A stretch of 64,000 nt of DNA from Streptomyces sp. B21-105 (GTDB lineage Bacteria; Actinomycetota; Actinomycetes; Streptomycetales; Streptomycetaceae): the NCBI RefSeq assembly GCF_036898465.1, contig NZ_JARUMJ010000001.1, positions 6,758,001 to 6,822,000 of the forward strand. Direction: 5' to 3'. The notes beneath the pieces were generated by a model. That model saw only the letters and a program-made list of their open reading frames with translations, was not told where the DNA came from and did no database searches. Below, in pieces: positions 25,127-33,253 of this stretch (within the stretch, counting starts at the first letter, position 1; each line of letters begins with the position of its first letter). Position numbers and translations under genes: made by a program.

Positions 25127-26439
25127 CAGGTCACCTCCGGATTCGTCGTCGGGGCAGCGGTGCCGCCGCCGGGCTTTTGCAGCTGGACCGAGTAGAGGCC
25201 GGTGTGCCGCAGCAGGCTGTAGTCCTCGGCCTCCACCGCGGCAACCACGCTCGCGGGCTCGTATCCGGCGTCGACGAGCTGGCGGATCGTGCGGGACTGC
25301 AGTCCCTGGATCTCGGCCGCGTCCTTGCGGTCCTCACGCAGGAACGCGATGTCGCGGTCGTCGTACCAGAGTTCGGCGCCGGCGGGGACATCGATGAGCG
25401 GGGCGAGCGATCCGGCGGCCTCCCGCCACAGCGGCCGCATCGTGGCGTCCGCCAAGCGACGCCTCGAGCTGGCGTAGTTGCCCGCGTTCAGCGACGAGCC
25501 GGCCAGTCCCTCGGAGAACCCGACGATCACCGACGGGACGCCCGCCGCAGCCGCGAGGCGCGTCTCACCGGCGCCCTGCGTCGCTTTGAAGTCGAGCTGC
25601 TGCAGGTCCTTGCCGACGACCGTGGCGTCCGCCCCACCGCCCAGGTAGAGCGTCTTGTAGGCACGATCGACGCCGCCGTGCTCGGAGTTCATCAGCGTCG
25701 CGAACTTCTTGACCTTGTCGGCCGTGACGCTCGCATCGAAACTCACGATGACCTGCGGGGTGGCCCCGTTCTCGAAGAACTTGAGTTTGTGCCGGGTCGC
25801 CGCGGTGTCCCCGACGATCTCCCGGACAACCGGAGTCAGCCACGACATGCCGCGGAACTGGAACTCGGGGTCGGGGTACGGCGCGAAGTGCCCCACCTGC
25901 TCGGGCAGCAGGAACCACGGCTCGCTGCCGGTGGGCGGGTCGTACATGAACCCGAGCAGCTCGGAGTCGATCGCCTCACTCGGCAGTCCCGGCTCTTCAC
26001 GCGACCCGGTCACGATCGTCACCCAGTCCGGGCGCAGCAGCTTCAGCCGCCCGGGGTTGCGGTTGGTGACGTAGCCGTTGCCCTCGAGGTCGGCGTTCTG
26101 GATCCACCGCGACAGCAGGTTCCCCGTCGTCCCGCCGGGCCACGGCGTCTCCAGCGGCGCCAGGGCCGGGGTGCCGAACAGCTCGCCGGGCCGGCCGTTG
26201 CGCATCTGCCGGAACTGAAACCGCGCCTCGCTGAACAGCAGCTGCCGCACCATCATCAGCGCGAAGACCGGCCCGTTGGCCTTGTAGGCGTGCCGGACCT
26301 TGGCCTCGAAGTCGTAGGTGAGCGGCCGTTCCTTGCCGTCGACGGGACGGCCCGTGCCGTAGTAGACGTTGCCGTCCACCGACCATGACTCGTCGTCGCG
26401 CGTGGCGGGCCGCCGCGCGTGCTGCCACAGACTCGTCAA
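25126..26439 (-). CDS. portal protein
   Basis: 437 aa, HK97/SPP1-type portal. Recognisable phrases are HAYKANGPVFALMMVRQLLFSEARFQFRQ, LLSRWIQNADLEGNGYVTN, RGMSWLTPVVREIVGDTAATRHKLKFFENGATPQVIVSFD, and ASSRRRLADATMRPLWREAAGSL. Twelve copies form the DNA channel of the capsid. It begins with TTG overlapping the stop of the 80-aa gene (TTGA). Confidence 0.9.
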   Translation of the reverse strand: MTSLWQHARRPATRDDESWSVDGNVYYGTGRPVDGKERPLTYDFEAKVRHAYKANGPVFALMMVRQLLFSEARFQFRQMRNGRPGELFGTPALAPLETPWPGGTTGNLLSRWIQNADLEGNGYVTNRNPGRLKLLRPDWVTIVTGSREEPGLPSEAIDSELLGFMYDPPTGSEPWFLLPEQVGHFAPYPDPEFQFRGMSWLTPVVREIVGDTAATRHKLKFFENGATPQVIVSFDASVTADKVKKFATLMNSEHGGVDRAYKTLYLGGGADATVVGKDLQQLDFKATQGAGETRLAAAAGVPSVIVGFSEGLAGSSLNAGNYASSRRRLADATMRPLWREAAGSLAPLIDVPAGAELWYDDRDIAFLREDRKDAAEIQGLQSRTIRQLVDAGYEPASVVAAVEAEDYSLLRHTGLYSVQLQKPGGGTAAPTTNPEVT

Positions 26440-26678
26440 CGCTCCCCCTCGGTCGTCGGCCGCCGGTCCTCGAGCAGCGCGACGGTCAGAGCGGGCGGGG
26501 AGGCCTGCCAGGCGGTCACCTGGTAGACGACCTGGTCCGCAATCGTGATCCGGTCCCCGTGCACCTGCATCTCATGGCCGCAGGCCGCGGCGAGCACCTC
26601 CAGCGAGATGCACGTCAGCCGGGGCGCGTGCAGGACCCGAATGCCGCCCGGCATCTTCTGCAGCGTCAGGTCATCCAT
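26436..26678 (-). CDS. small phage protein (80 aa), unknown
   Basis: Soluble and beta-rich (MPGGIRVLHAPRLTCISLEVLAAACGHEMQVHGDRITIADQVVYQVTAWQ). ATG 26678 follows GGAG. It lies between terminase and portal genes, where many siphoviruses carry one or two short genes of unknown role. Confidence 0.7.
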   Translation of the reverse strand: MDDLTLQKMPGGIRVLHAPRLTCISLEVLAAACGHEMQVHGDRITIADQVVYQVTAWQASPPALTVALLEDRRPTTEGER

Positions 26679-26853
26679 CGCCGTCTCCTTCCTCCTCGAC
26701 GTCGACGAGGAGCAGGAACGAGACGGCCGCCAGGGCCCCGCCCGCCATCAGCCCCAGGCCCACCCCGAACTGCACACCCGCGCCCACGGAGAACCCCGCA
26801 CAGCCCGCCCAGTAGCCCGTCCGCACCCGCGCCAGCCGCGACCACCGGGTCAT
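26671..26853 (-). CDS. small membrane protein in the packaging operon (60 aa)
   Basis: Starts MTRWSRLARVRTGYWAGCAG and continues with two hydrophobic stretches (CAGFSVGAGVQFGVGLGLMAG; ALAAVSFLLLVDV). It ends in an acidic tail EEEGDGDG. The ATG overlaps the terminase stop. Location is unusual for a membrane protein; a role in lysis timing or superinfection is possible but unsupported. Confidence 0.65.
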   Translation of the reverse strand: MTRWSRLARVRTGYWAGCAGFSVGAGVQFGVGLGLMAGGALAAVSFLLLVDVEEEGDGDG

Positions 26854-28415
26854 CCGTAGAAGCCCCACGGCTCTGTCTCCTCCGGCTCGACGTCGTGGTA
26901 CATCTCCCACCCCCACAGTGCGTAGGTCGCGGTCACCAGCGGGCTCACGTCCACGCCGTCGCTCTTGCGCGCCCATGCCCACGCATCGCCAAGCTCGCGT
27001 TTGCGTGCGCCGGCGAGCGCGGCCGCCAGCGGCGCCTGGCCGAGGTGGCGCAGCGTGCCGTTCCCGACGCGGTCGAAGAACTGCCCGCAGGCCTGCGCCA
27101 GCTGACGCACCTTCGGGGAGACGACCAGCTCAGAGCGGTCCTCGCGGTCCTCGTCGTCCTCGTACGCCAGGGCCTTACGCAGCGCGGGCACCAGCGAGCC
27201 GGCCGGGCCGCCCTCGTCGATCACCCACACGCAGGGCGTCCACTTCGTGTCCCGCTCGACGACCCAGTCAACAACCCAGTCCGTACCGGGCCGGTGCTCG
27301 ACGACCTCGACGTGCACGCCGTCGCCCGACGCCCCGGCCACAGAAATCGCCGTCCACGTCCGCTCCGGGTTCGTGTCGATGGCGAACCCCACCGGGTCCG
27401 CCGGCTTCGACGAGGAATCCGCCAGAGCCTCCCACCGGTCCTTCGGGATGACCTGCCAGGTGTCGTCTGACACCTCCGGGTAGTCGCCCACACCCAGGCG
27501 CTCACGGTCGAACAGGTCCGGCCGCATGCTCCGCATCTCCTGCAGCACGTAGGCGGTACGGATGCGGATACCCAAAGCCGGGTTGGCCCGGGCGAACGAG
27601 TCCTCCTCGCCGCGATCGTCGTGCAGCTCGCAGACGATGCGGCCCTCGGCGTCCGTCGGGCATTCCGTCACGTGCGGCGCGATCGAGTACTCGAGGTACG
27701 TCAGCGACGCATCCGGCGTCTCGGCCCCCGACATGGCCCGGGCGCGCAGCAGCGCCAGCTGCTCGCTCTCAGCCCCCATGCCCGCGCTGCCGGTATACAC
27801 CAGCTGCGGATTCGGGCGGGCGGACAGCACGGGCATCAGGGCCCCGATCGGCGCCGCCCTCAGCTTCATCGCCTCATCCATGAGGACCAGGTCGCCGGAG
27901 AACCCTCGCCCCGAGTCACCGCCGCGCGCCAGGAACCGGATCCGCGCGCCGTTGAAGAACTCGAACCCCTCCTCGCCATGGGAGCGGCGTACGCGCTTCA
28001 CACGGCGGCTCAGGCTGTACGAGCCCTCAATGACCTGGTCCAGGCGCAGGAACGACTCCTGAGCGGTGTTGAACTGGTGGGCGGTGTGAATGACCAGCCG
28101 CCCGCCGAACAGGATGACCTCCCCGAGCTGCCGCGCCTCGAGGAACCCGCCCTTGCCGTTCTGCCGGGCGACGTTCAGGACGACGTCCAGGGAGAGCCAG
28201 CGGCCCTCGTCGTCCTCTACAAGGCTGTGGTGCAGGCCGAGCTGCTGCCACGGGTCGAGGTGCAGGCCTGCATCCTCGGCGAGGTCGATGCACTCCTGAC
28301 CGGCGGGCGAGCGGAAGTCCAACGCCTCCTGGTCCTCGATGCCGTCCCAGCGTCCCGTCTCGACGTGCCGCCGCCAGGGGACGGACAGGATCCGCGGGGT
28401 CTGGCAGCCGATCAC
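26850..28415 (-). CDS. terminase large subunit
   Basis: 521 aa packaging motor. The ATPase part has the deviant Walker A NVARQNGKGGFLEARQLGE and Walker B DLVLMDEA. The nuclease half has acidic motifs around VGFAIDTNPERTW and CVWVIDEGGPAGSLV. These match the terminase_1-type proteins of HK97-like phages. GTG overlaps the preceding gene's stop. Confidence 0.92.
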   Translation of the reverse strand: MIGCQTPRILSVPWRRHVETGRWDGIEDQEALDFRSPAGQECIDLAEDAGLHLDPWQQLGLHHSLVEDDEGRWLSLDVVLNVARQNGKGGFLEARQLGEVILFGGRLVIHTAHQFNTAQESFLRLDQVIEGSYSLSRRVKRVRRSHGEEGFEFFNGARIRFLARGGDSGRGFSGDLVLMDEAMKLRAAPIGALMPVLSARPNPQLVYTGSAGMGAESEQLALLRARAMSGAETPDASLTYLEYSIAPHVTECPTDAEGRIVCELHDDRGEEDSFARANPALGIRIRTAYVLQEMRSMRPDLFDRERLGVGDYPEVSDDTWQVIPKDRWEALADSSSKPADPVGFAIDTNPERTWTAISVAGASGDGVHVEVVEHRPGTDWVVDWVVERDTKWTPCVWVIDEGGPAGSLVPALRKALAYEDDEDREDRSELVVSPKVRQLAQACGQFFDRVGNGTLRHLGQAPLAAALAGARKRELGDAWAWARKSDGVDVSPLVTATYALWGWEMYHDVEPEETEPWGFYG

Positions 28416-28717
28416 CGGGCGTCCTTCGCGGCCGGCGGGGAGAGCCGCCGCTCACGCCGCTTGGCGATCTCGTCGACCCGGTCGCCGCGCTCCTTCGGGG
28501 GAGCGGCCGCGACGACGACGGCCAGGGCCTGGCGGAGCTCGCGCGCGGCGGTCGCCGCCGCCTTGGAGTCGGACGCGGAGTCGACCTCGGCGGCCAGGCG
28601 CAGCGCGGCCGCGGCGAGCGCGTGCGCGGCGGGGTCGACTCCGAGAGCCTCCAGCTGGGCTGTGGTGGCGGCGGCCACCGCGCCGCGGCGCAGCCGGCGC
28701 TTCGGAGCGTCACCCAT
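28412..28717 (-). CDS. putative terminase small subunit
   Basis: 101 aa, basic N-terminus (KRRLRRGAVAAATTAQLEALGV) then Ala-rich helices, with no clear HTH. Assigned from size and its place directly before the large subunit with a GTGA overlap. Three 15-bp repeats lie just upstream of its start. Confidence 0.6.
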   Translation of the reverse strand: MGDAPKRRLRRGAVAAATTAQLEALGVDPAAHALAAAALRLAAEVDSASDSKAAATAARELRQALAVVVAAAPPKERGDRVDEIAKRRERRLSPPAAKDAR

Positions 28718-29033
28718 CGGACATCACCCCCCCGTAACCACCCTCATAGTGACGGAACGTGACAAATAATAAGTAACAGAGCGTTACCGGATAAACAGTT
28801 ACAGAACGTCACTAAATCGCTGGAGTGAAGGCCGGCGGATCAGTGACCACCACCGCGGGGAGAGAAACGGGCGACAAGGGCTTTTGGGTCGCCCGGCCTC
28901 CCGATTCACGTGGTCGCACGGCCCCCCTCCCCCGTCGGCCCGACGCCTCGACGAGTCGGGCGAATCGGACACGATCGAAGGTTGGTCACGCCGGCGGGGC
29001 TGCCCGTCCCGTCCGCCCTGCCGCGCTGTCCGG
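28718..29033. other. gene-free region before terminase: repeats and possible cos
   Basis: 316 bases without a supported gene. The terminase-proximal 100 bases are AT-rich for this DNA and hold three repeats (28749-28812). Further right are a hairpin (GGGCGAC with GTCGCCC, near 28868-28893) and C-rich strings around 28920-28940 that could be a cohesive-end site. No overhang can be defined from sequence alone. Confidence 0.55.
28749..28812. repeat. three 15-bp palindrome-like repeats upstream of terminase
   Basis: GTGACGGAACGTGAC (28749-28763), GTAACAGAGCGTTAC (28773-28787) and GTTACAGAACGTCAC (28798-28812) share GTnACnGAnCGTnAC. Start-to-start spacing is 24 and 25 bases. They may bind the terminase small subunit or a late-gene regulator. 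Confidence 0.8.
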
Positions 29034-29474
29034 TCACCAGGACCGTGACGTCTGGGCGGTGACGGGGCGTGAGCCGCCCTTGCGGTAGTCCCGGTACCAG
29101 CGGGTGACCACGGCGTCCATGGCCGGTGACCGCATCGCCGCGACGCGCTCACGCACGACGTCTTCGCCCGGATCCACGGTGACGATCTGGGCGCCGGCGT
29201 TGCGGTACCTGGCCCGCGCTTTGGGGCTGGGCATGGTGTGGATCAGGTAGACGTCGACGTCGTCGACGTGCTTGACGGCCTCGTCGATGGCAGCGAACCG
29301 CGCACGCTGAGCAACGCGCTGGACCAGCGGGTCATGGTTCCACTGCGGTGCACCCGGGCCGGTGAGCGCTGCGGCGATGCGGTCCAGGTCGATGACGATG
29401 TCACGCGCTGTGGCGTGGGCCTGGATCCACGTACTCTTCCCCGAGGCCGGCGGCCCGGTGATGACGTACAGCAC
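29034..29474 (-). CDS. P-loop kinase-like ATPase of phage origin
   Basis: 146 aa. Walker A GPPASGKST is at the N-terminus (MLYVITGPPASGKST), with IVIDLDRIAAALTG downstream as in polynucleotide or small-molecule kinases. The lid region has DVYLIHTMPSPKARARYRNAG. Related small ATPases sit near terminase genes in actinophages. The substrate is unknown. GTG start. Confidence 0.8.
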   Translation of the reverse strand: MLYVITGPPASGKSTWIQAHATARDIVIDLDRIAAALTGPGAPQWNHDPLVQRVAQRARFAAIDEAVKHVDDVDVYLIHTMPSPKARARYRNAGAQIVTVDPGEDVVRERVAAMRSPAMDAVVTRWYRDYRKGGSRPVTAQTSRSW

Positions 29475-29480
29475 TGGGCG

Positions 29481-29693
29481 TCACCCGTACTCTTCGACGC
29501 TCGCCCCGTGGAGCAGGTCGCCCGGCTTCCGGTCAGCGAGCAGCCCATCGAGGCTGATCGCGATGGTGCACACGTTGAGCTCGTCGGGGTGGTGGACACA
29601 GACGAAGCCGCCTGGGCCGAACTCGGCTGCGGCCCAGACGCGGCCATCAGCAAGGCGAACGAGGAACGGGCGAGGACGAGCCGGTACGGCCAT
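29481..29693 (-). CDS. small phage protein (70 aa), unknown
   Basis: ATG 29693 has GGAGG eight bases upstream; a GTG six bases earlier is too close. Beta-rich: PRPFLVRLADGRVWAAAEFGPGGFVCVHHPDELNVCTIAISLDGLLADR. It forms one operon with the kinase-like gene. Confidence 0.7.
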   Translation of the reverse strand: MAVPARPRPFLVRLADGRVWAAAEFGPGGFVCVHHPDELNVCTIAISLDGLLADRKPGDLLHGASVEEYG

Positions 29694-29712
29694 GGTCACT
29701 GCCTCCGTGGTG

Positions 29713-30258
29713 TCAGTCGGCGTGGCTGCGGGGCTGTTCTGGCTCGCGCTCGTCGAGCAGCTGGCCGCTGACGGCGAACACGGGCTCGGGCAGGTAGCCG
29801 TCGGCCATGGCGTGTGCGACGCGCGCCCACATCTCGGCGAGCTTGAGTGCCTCGGTGGACCGTACGCCGTGGAACTGGGCGCGCCGGCGTTCCTCGGCCA
29901 TGCGGTCGCGCTGCCATGCGCTGTCGGCGTTCTGGCGGGCGCGGGCGTCGTCCTCGTGCCGGATGGCCTGGCCGTACTCGCCGTTGGCGCGCTCTGCCCA
30001 GCCGAACGCGTGGGCCTGGGCGCGGCGGTGCTGCTCGGCGCGCCACGCTCCGTAGTCCTGCTCTGTGTCGCTCACGGTCACCACTTCCTCGGATGGTCTC
30101 GGCGCCCCCGGCAGGTGACGTTCTCGCGCCCGCGCTCGCGCTTGACAGGTACGGCACCCGGGGTCTGTTCCCGCCCAGTGGCATCCGGGGCACGGCCCGG
30201 GTGCGTCGCAAGCCAGAGGCCAGCGACAGCACACCCTCACCTCAGTAGGCTCACTCAC
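29713..30258 (-). CDS. phage protein with N-terminal Cys cluster and helical C-terminus
   Basis: About 181 aa from GTG 30258. The start is uncertain because no close binding site is seen. Residues ~10-40 contain CCRWPLACDAPGPCPGCHWAGTDPGCRTC, a probable zinc-binding knot. The C-terminal ~110 residues are charged and helical (WRAEQHRRAQAHAFGWAERANGEYGQAIRHEDDARARQNAD). A start at the internal GTG (SDTEQDYG) with GAGGAAG upstream is an alternative. Function unknown. Confidence 0.6.
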   Translation of the reverse strand: MSEPTEVRVCCRWPLACDAPGPCPGCHWAGTDPGCRTCQARARARERHLPGAPRPSEEVVTVSDTEQDYGAWRAEQHRRAQAHAFGWAERANGEYGQAIRHEDDARARQNADSAWQRDRMAEERRRAQFHGVRSTEALKLAEMWARVAHAMADGYLPEPVFAVSGQLLDEREPEQPRSHAD

Positions 30259-30265
30259 TCCAACA

Positions 30266-30550
30266 TCACCATCTCCTCGAGGCTCGGGTCTGCGGCTGGA
30301 CGGTGCGGTTGCCGCGGGCGCTGTTGCAGCGGCGGTGCGCGCTGCGGGCGTTGGCGGGGTCGAGGAGGTCACCGCCGCGGGTGAGCGGGAGGGCGTGGTC
30401 GAGGGTGAAGGCCCACCGGCTGCGTTGCGCGGCGTAGCCGGTGAGGGTGTAGTCGATCTCGCGGCCGCAGATCCAGCAGGGCAGCCCCAGGGCGCGCTGC
30501 AGGATCGTGAGACGGCGGTAGGGGCGACCGTTGCGGGGGTTGCCTGCCAC
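30266..30550 (-). CDS. HNH endonuclease of the packaging module
   Basis: 94 aa from GTG 30550 (GGAG six bases upstream). The ββα-metal core is complete: CWICGREIDY, then FTLDHALPLTRGGDLLDPANARSAHRRCNSARGNR. Such HNH proteins lie beside terminases in HK97-type cos phages and are needed for genome-end cutting. The reading frame continues upstream without similarity. Confidence 0.88.
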   Translation of the reverse strand: MAGNPRNGRPYRRLTILQRALGLPCWICGREIDYTLTGYAAQRSRWAFTLDHALPLTRGGDLLDPANARSAHRRCNSARGNRTVQPQTRASRRW

Positions 30551-30564
30551 GGGTTCTCCGAGGG

Positions 30565-30819
30565 CTACATGTCGTCGCCGAGGACTTCCCTGCGCTTGGC
30601 GGCGGCCTTGCGGTTGAGGGCGTTGACCATGCGTACCGCGGTGACGCTGAGTAGGGCGAAGGCGATCACGCCGAGGATCTGGACGACGGTGTTGACGATG
30701 TCGATGTTCCGTACGGCTCTGGCGATGATCAGGATGATGATGGTGCCGGCGAGCCAGGCGAACCAGATGCGCAGCTTCTCGACGCGTACGGCGGTCTGGA
30801 TGTCGCGGTAGTCGCTCAT
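30565..30819 (-). CDS. small two-helix membrane protein (84 aa)
   Basis: ATG 30819 follows a GGGGGG run. Two hydrophobic helices (IWFAWLAGTIIILIIARAV; IVNTVVQILGVIAFALLSVTAVRMV) are flanked by charged ends, the last being RKAAAKRREVLGDD. No family is recognised. It begins a transcription unit leading into the packaging genes. Confidence 0.7.
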   Translation of the reverse strand: MSDYRDIQTAVRVEKLRIWFAWLAGTIIILIIARAVRNIDIVNTVVQILGVIAFALLSVTAVRMVNALNRKAAAKRREVLGDDM

Positions 30820-30993
30820 GTGTCCCCCCAAGGACGGTTGCGTTGCTGGGGGCATCATGCCGTGGCGTATGCGTCGCGTGGCGGCTGCGTGGCTGTTCTG
30901 TGACGTGTGGCCCGCTGCCCGGGCGCTGCGCGCCCGCGGCCGTTGGGGCGCCCGCGGTGACGGCCTGTTTACTCCGCCGCCGGGCAGCGGGGG

Positions 30994-31242
30994 TCAGTGG
31001 GTGCTGATGCCGACGAGTCGCAGTGCGCGGCCGCGGGTTCTCTTCTCGGCGCGGGCGAGGTCGGGGTGGGCGTAGAGGGGGTGGCCGTGGGCGTCGAGGC
31101 CGCAGGAGGCGAGGTGGCCGCGGCTGGCCCATTTGCGGATGGTCGCGGGGGTGACCTCGGCTGCGCCGGCGGAGAGGAGGCGTCGCCATGTGGTGGCGAG
31201 TTCGGCGGCCTGGGCGGTGGTGTAGCGCAGGGGGGTGTCGAT
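30994..31242 (-). CDS. small HTH-like phage protein lacking a normal start codon
   Basis: The conserved part reads LRYTTAQAAELATTWRRLLSAGAAEVTPATIRKWASRGHLASCGLD, then HPLYAHPDLARAEKRTRGRALRLVGIS. This is a MerR/AlpA-like winged helix common in Streptomyces prophages. The frame is closed upstream by a TGA. Between that and the domain there is no ATG, GTG or TTG. An ATC at 31242 sits eight bases after GGGGGG, and CTG at 31230 is the other candidate. It may use a rare start or be a start-loss mutant. Confidence 0.55.
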   Translation of the reverse strand: MDTPLRYTTAQAAELATTWRRLLSAGAAEVTPATIRKWASRGHLASCGLDAHGHPLYAHPDLARAEKRTRGRALRLVGISTH

Positions 31243-31385
31243 GGTTTCGTCGCCCCCCTGCGCCTGGTGATGGCGTCAGCCCCGGGCCTGGGTGGCTCGG
31301 GGCTGTCGCGTGGGCGTCGGGTCGCGAGGTCCGGCGCGGTGAATTCTGGGGTGGGCACAGGTGTGCCGTTGGCATGAGTGTGACG

Positions 31386-32129
31386 CTAGGTAGCGATCTT
31401 GTCCAGCTCGAACACGCATGCGTCTTCGGCGGCGGCCGTCTGGGTGGTGTGCAGGAAGGCGGCGGCGTGCTGGCCGTAGGCGTCGGGGGTGAGGGTGTGG
31501 CCGCAGTCGGTGCAGTGGATGTGCCATCGGCCGTCGGTGCGGACGAGGGCGAATTCGTCGCACTGGGGGCAGGGCGCGGCGCGGGGGTGGCTGCGGGGTT
31601 CGGTGTGGGTGAGGCTTCGGATGCGGTGGAGGAGGTCGCCGAGCTGGTGGTGCAGGCCTGCGGCGGCGGGGAGGGTGAGGGCGTAGGGGAGGTAGGCAGT
31701 GAGCCAGGCGCACCAGGCGGCGATGTCGGCGCGGGCGGGCTGGGCGTGCTCGCAGGGTCGGGTGTGGGCGGTGCCGTGGGGGTCGCGGTGGACGGCAGGG
31801 TAGGTGTAGGCGATGTGGCCGGCCCATCCGGCGAGGAGGGCGCGGATGGGGACGGTGGTGTCGGTGTCGTCGTCGGGGTCGCCTACGGGGCCGGGGTGGC
31901 CGGGGCCGAGGAGGACCAGCACGCGGAGGTCGACGGGCAGGGGCGCGTGGGCGCGGCCGGTGCCGCCGGTGCGGCCCTGGGGGGCGGCCGCGCTGGGGGT
32001 GAGGAACTCCTGCAGGAGTTCGGTCTGGTGTGGGAGTTCGGCGAGCCAGCCGCGGATGTCGTCGGCGCACAGCGGGCACAGGTGGTGTCCGTCGGGCGCG
32101 GTGCGGGGGCAGACGGTGCACGCGGTCAT
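31386..32129 (-). CDS. zinc-finger-type phage protein
   Basis: 247 aa. An N-terminal knuckle CTVCPRTAPDGHHLCPLC and a C-terminal ribbon CPQCDEF...IHCTDCGHTL bracket a helical middle (LAGWAGHIAYTYPAVH; ALTLPAAAGLHHQLGDLLHRI). Similar proteins recur in Streptomyces prophages and integrative elements without a known role. The ATG overlaps the upstream gene's stop. Confidence 0.75.
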   Translation of the reverse strand: MTACTVCPRTAPDGHHLCPLCADDIRGWLAELPHQTELLQEFLTPSAAAPQGRTGGTGRAHAPLPVDLRVLVLLGPGHPGPVGDPDDDTDTTVPIRALLAGWAGHIAYTYPAVHRDPHGTAHTRPCEHAQPARADIAAWCAWLTAYLPYALTLPAAAGLHHQLGDLLHRIRSLTHTEPRSHPRAAPCPQCDEFALVRTDGRWHIHCTDCGHTLTPDAYGQHAAAFLHTTQTAAAEDACVFELDKIAT

Positions 32130-32650
32130 CGTTGGACGCTCTGCAGCCGCTCGAAGATGGTGTTGATGTCGTCGGGGGTGAGGTGGGGGTGCTCGCCGAG
32201 GACGTAGCGCAGGCGGACGTCGATCTGTGCGGCGACTGCAGCTTCGGTCCAGTGGCCGGCCATCTCGCGGGCGGCGTCGGGGGTGAGCTCGGCCTTGAGG
32301 GTGCCGCGGCCGATGTGGACGTAGGGCCGGCCGGTCTTGGCTCCGGCGACGGCGTGGATGCGCAGGGCGGGCCGGGTGGAGCTCGGCATGGCGCGGCGGG
32401 AGCGTACGGCCTGCAGGAGGCCGCCGACGACGGTGTCGTCAGCGTGGACGTCCTCGCGCAGGGAGCGGATGAGGGCGACGTCCGTTTCGGCGGCCGCCGC
32501 GGCGGCGGTGAGGTCCCGGGCGGTGGCGAGGGTGGTCTCAGGGGTGAGGAGCGCCTGCACGGTGCCCCAGCTGAGGAGGCAGGCGGCCTTGCGGGTGGCG
32601 GGGTCGATGGTCGAGCTGATCCAGGCGGTGTGGTCCTGGTGGGTCGTCAT
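32126..32650 (-). CDS. phage protein, unknown (174 aa)
   Basis: Soluble and helical, with AARDLTAAAAAAETDVALIRSLREDVHADDTVVGGLLQAVRSRRAM, then a beta stretch LRIHAVAGAKTGRPYVHIGRGTLKAELTPDAAREMAGHW. No motif is recognised. ATGA overlaps tie it to neighbours in the early operon. Confidence 0.7.
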   Translation of the reverse strand: MTTHQDHTAWISSTIDPATRKAACLLSWGTVQALLTPETTLATARDLTAAAAAAETDVALIRSLREDVHADDTVVGGLLQAVRSRRAMPSSTRPALRIHAVAGAKTGRPYVHIGRGTLKAELTPDAAREMAGHWTEAAVAAQIDVRLRYVLGEHPHLTPDDINTIFERLQSVQR

Positions 32651-32958
32651 GGTGTGGGTGCTCCGGTGTAGGCGTGGCAGGCGGCGCAGTAGCCGTAGCG
32701 CTTGTCGTCGGGGTGGTGGGAGGTCTTGCGGCAGCGGGGGCAGGTGAAGGGCAGCGGGCCGAAGTGGCGTTCCAGGCGGGCGGCGATGTCGGCTTCGGTG
32801 CGGCCCGCGATCAGGGTGATGGTCAGGCCGGGGATGCCGAGCTCGGCGAGGTCGATCTTGATGGGCTCGTCGGCCATGAGGCGGGTGATGTTCTCGCCTG
32901 AGAGGCCGAGCAGGACCACGGGTGCGCCGGTGCGGTTGTGGAGGCGGGCCTTGATCAT
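32647..32958 (-). CDS. phage protein with C-terminal zinc ribbon (103 aa)
   Basis: ATG 32958 gives MIKARLHNRTGAPVVLLGLS and a compact N-domain. It ends in a four-Cys ribbon (CPRCRKTSHHPDD...CAACHAYTG). The upstream open frame has no similarity. A nucleic-acid-binding role is likely but not shown. Confidence 0.7.
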   Translation of the reverse strand: MIKARLHNRTGAPVVLLGLSGENITRLMADEPIKIDLAELGIPGLTITLIAGRTEADIAARLERHFGPLPFTCPRCRKTSHHPDDKRYGYCAACHAYTGAPTP

Positions 32959-33191
32959 GGGGTCACCTCGATCGCGGCGGGCGGCTGTCCTTTGCCGAGC
33001 TGGTCGATGAGCTGGCGCAGCCGGGTGAGCGCGTGGCGGTCTCGTCGGCTGAGGGCGGCCCGTGCGGGGGCTGGGAGGGCGAACCAGCAGGAGCGGCAGA
33101 GGTAGTGCCCGGCGGTGCGCGGCTGGGCGCAGGCGGGGCATATCAGGTTGCCGGACGGGTCGGCTCCGTCGTGGCAGTGCGGCGTGTCCAT
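32955..33191 (-). CDS. small zinc-binding phage protein (78 aa)
   Basis: Begins MDTPHCHDGADPSGNLICPACAQPRTAGHYLCRSCWFALP, a knuckle like that of the 31386 gene, followed by a basic helix (RDRHALTRLRQLIDQLGKG). It overlaps the next gene by ATGA. A hairpin lies upstream of it. Confidence 0.7.
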   Translation of the reverse strand: MDTPHCHDGADPSGNLICPACAQPRTAGHYLCRSCWFALPAPARAALSRRDRHALTRLRQLIDQLGKGQPPAAIEVTP

Positions 33192-33253
33192 GATCGTTCT
33201 TTCCGGCCCGGGTTTCGGGCCATGTGTACTGGCGGGTAGGGGTGGCGGGGTCT

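Noticed and set aside
26385..28769. Plus-strand frames of 361-382 codons opposite the terminase
   Set aside because: Shadows of terminase and its neighbours; no motif, and Arg/Pro-rich composition.
28825..29088. Plus-strand 87-codon frame in the packaging gap
   Set aside because: No ribosome binding site, wrong strand for the module and no recognisable fold; the region is better explained as cis-acting DNA.
30266..31375. 370-codon version of the HNH nuclease
   Set aside because: The part before 30550 overlaps other supported genes and is low-complexity. GTG 30550 has its own ribosome binding site.
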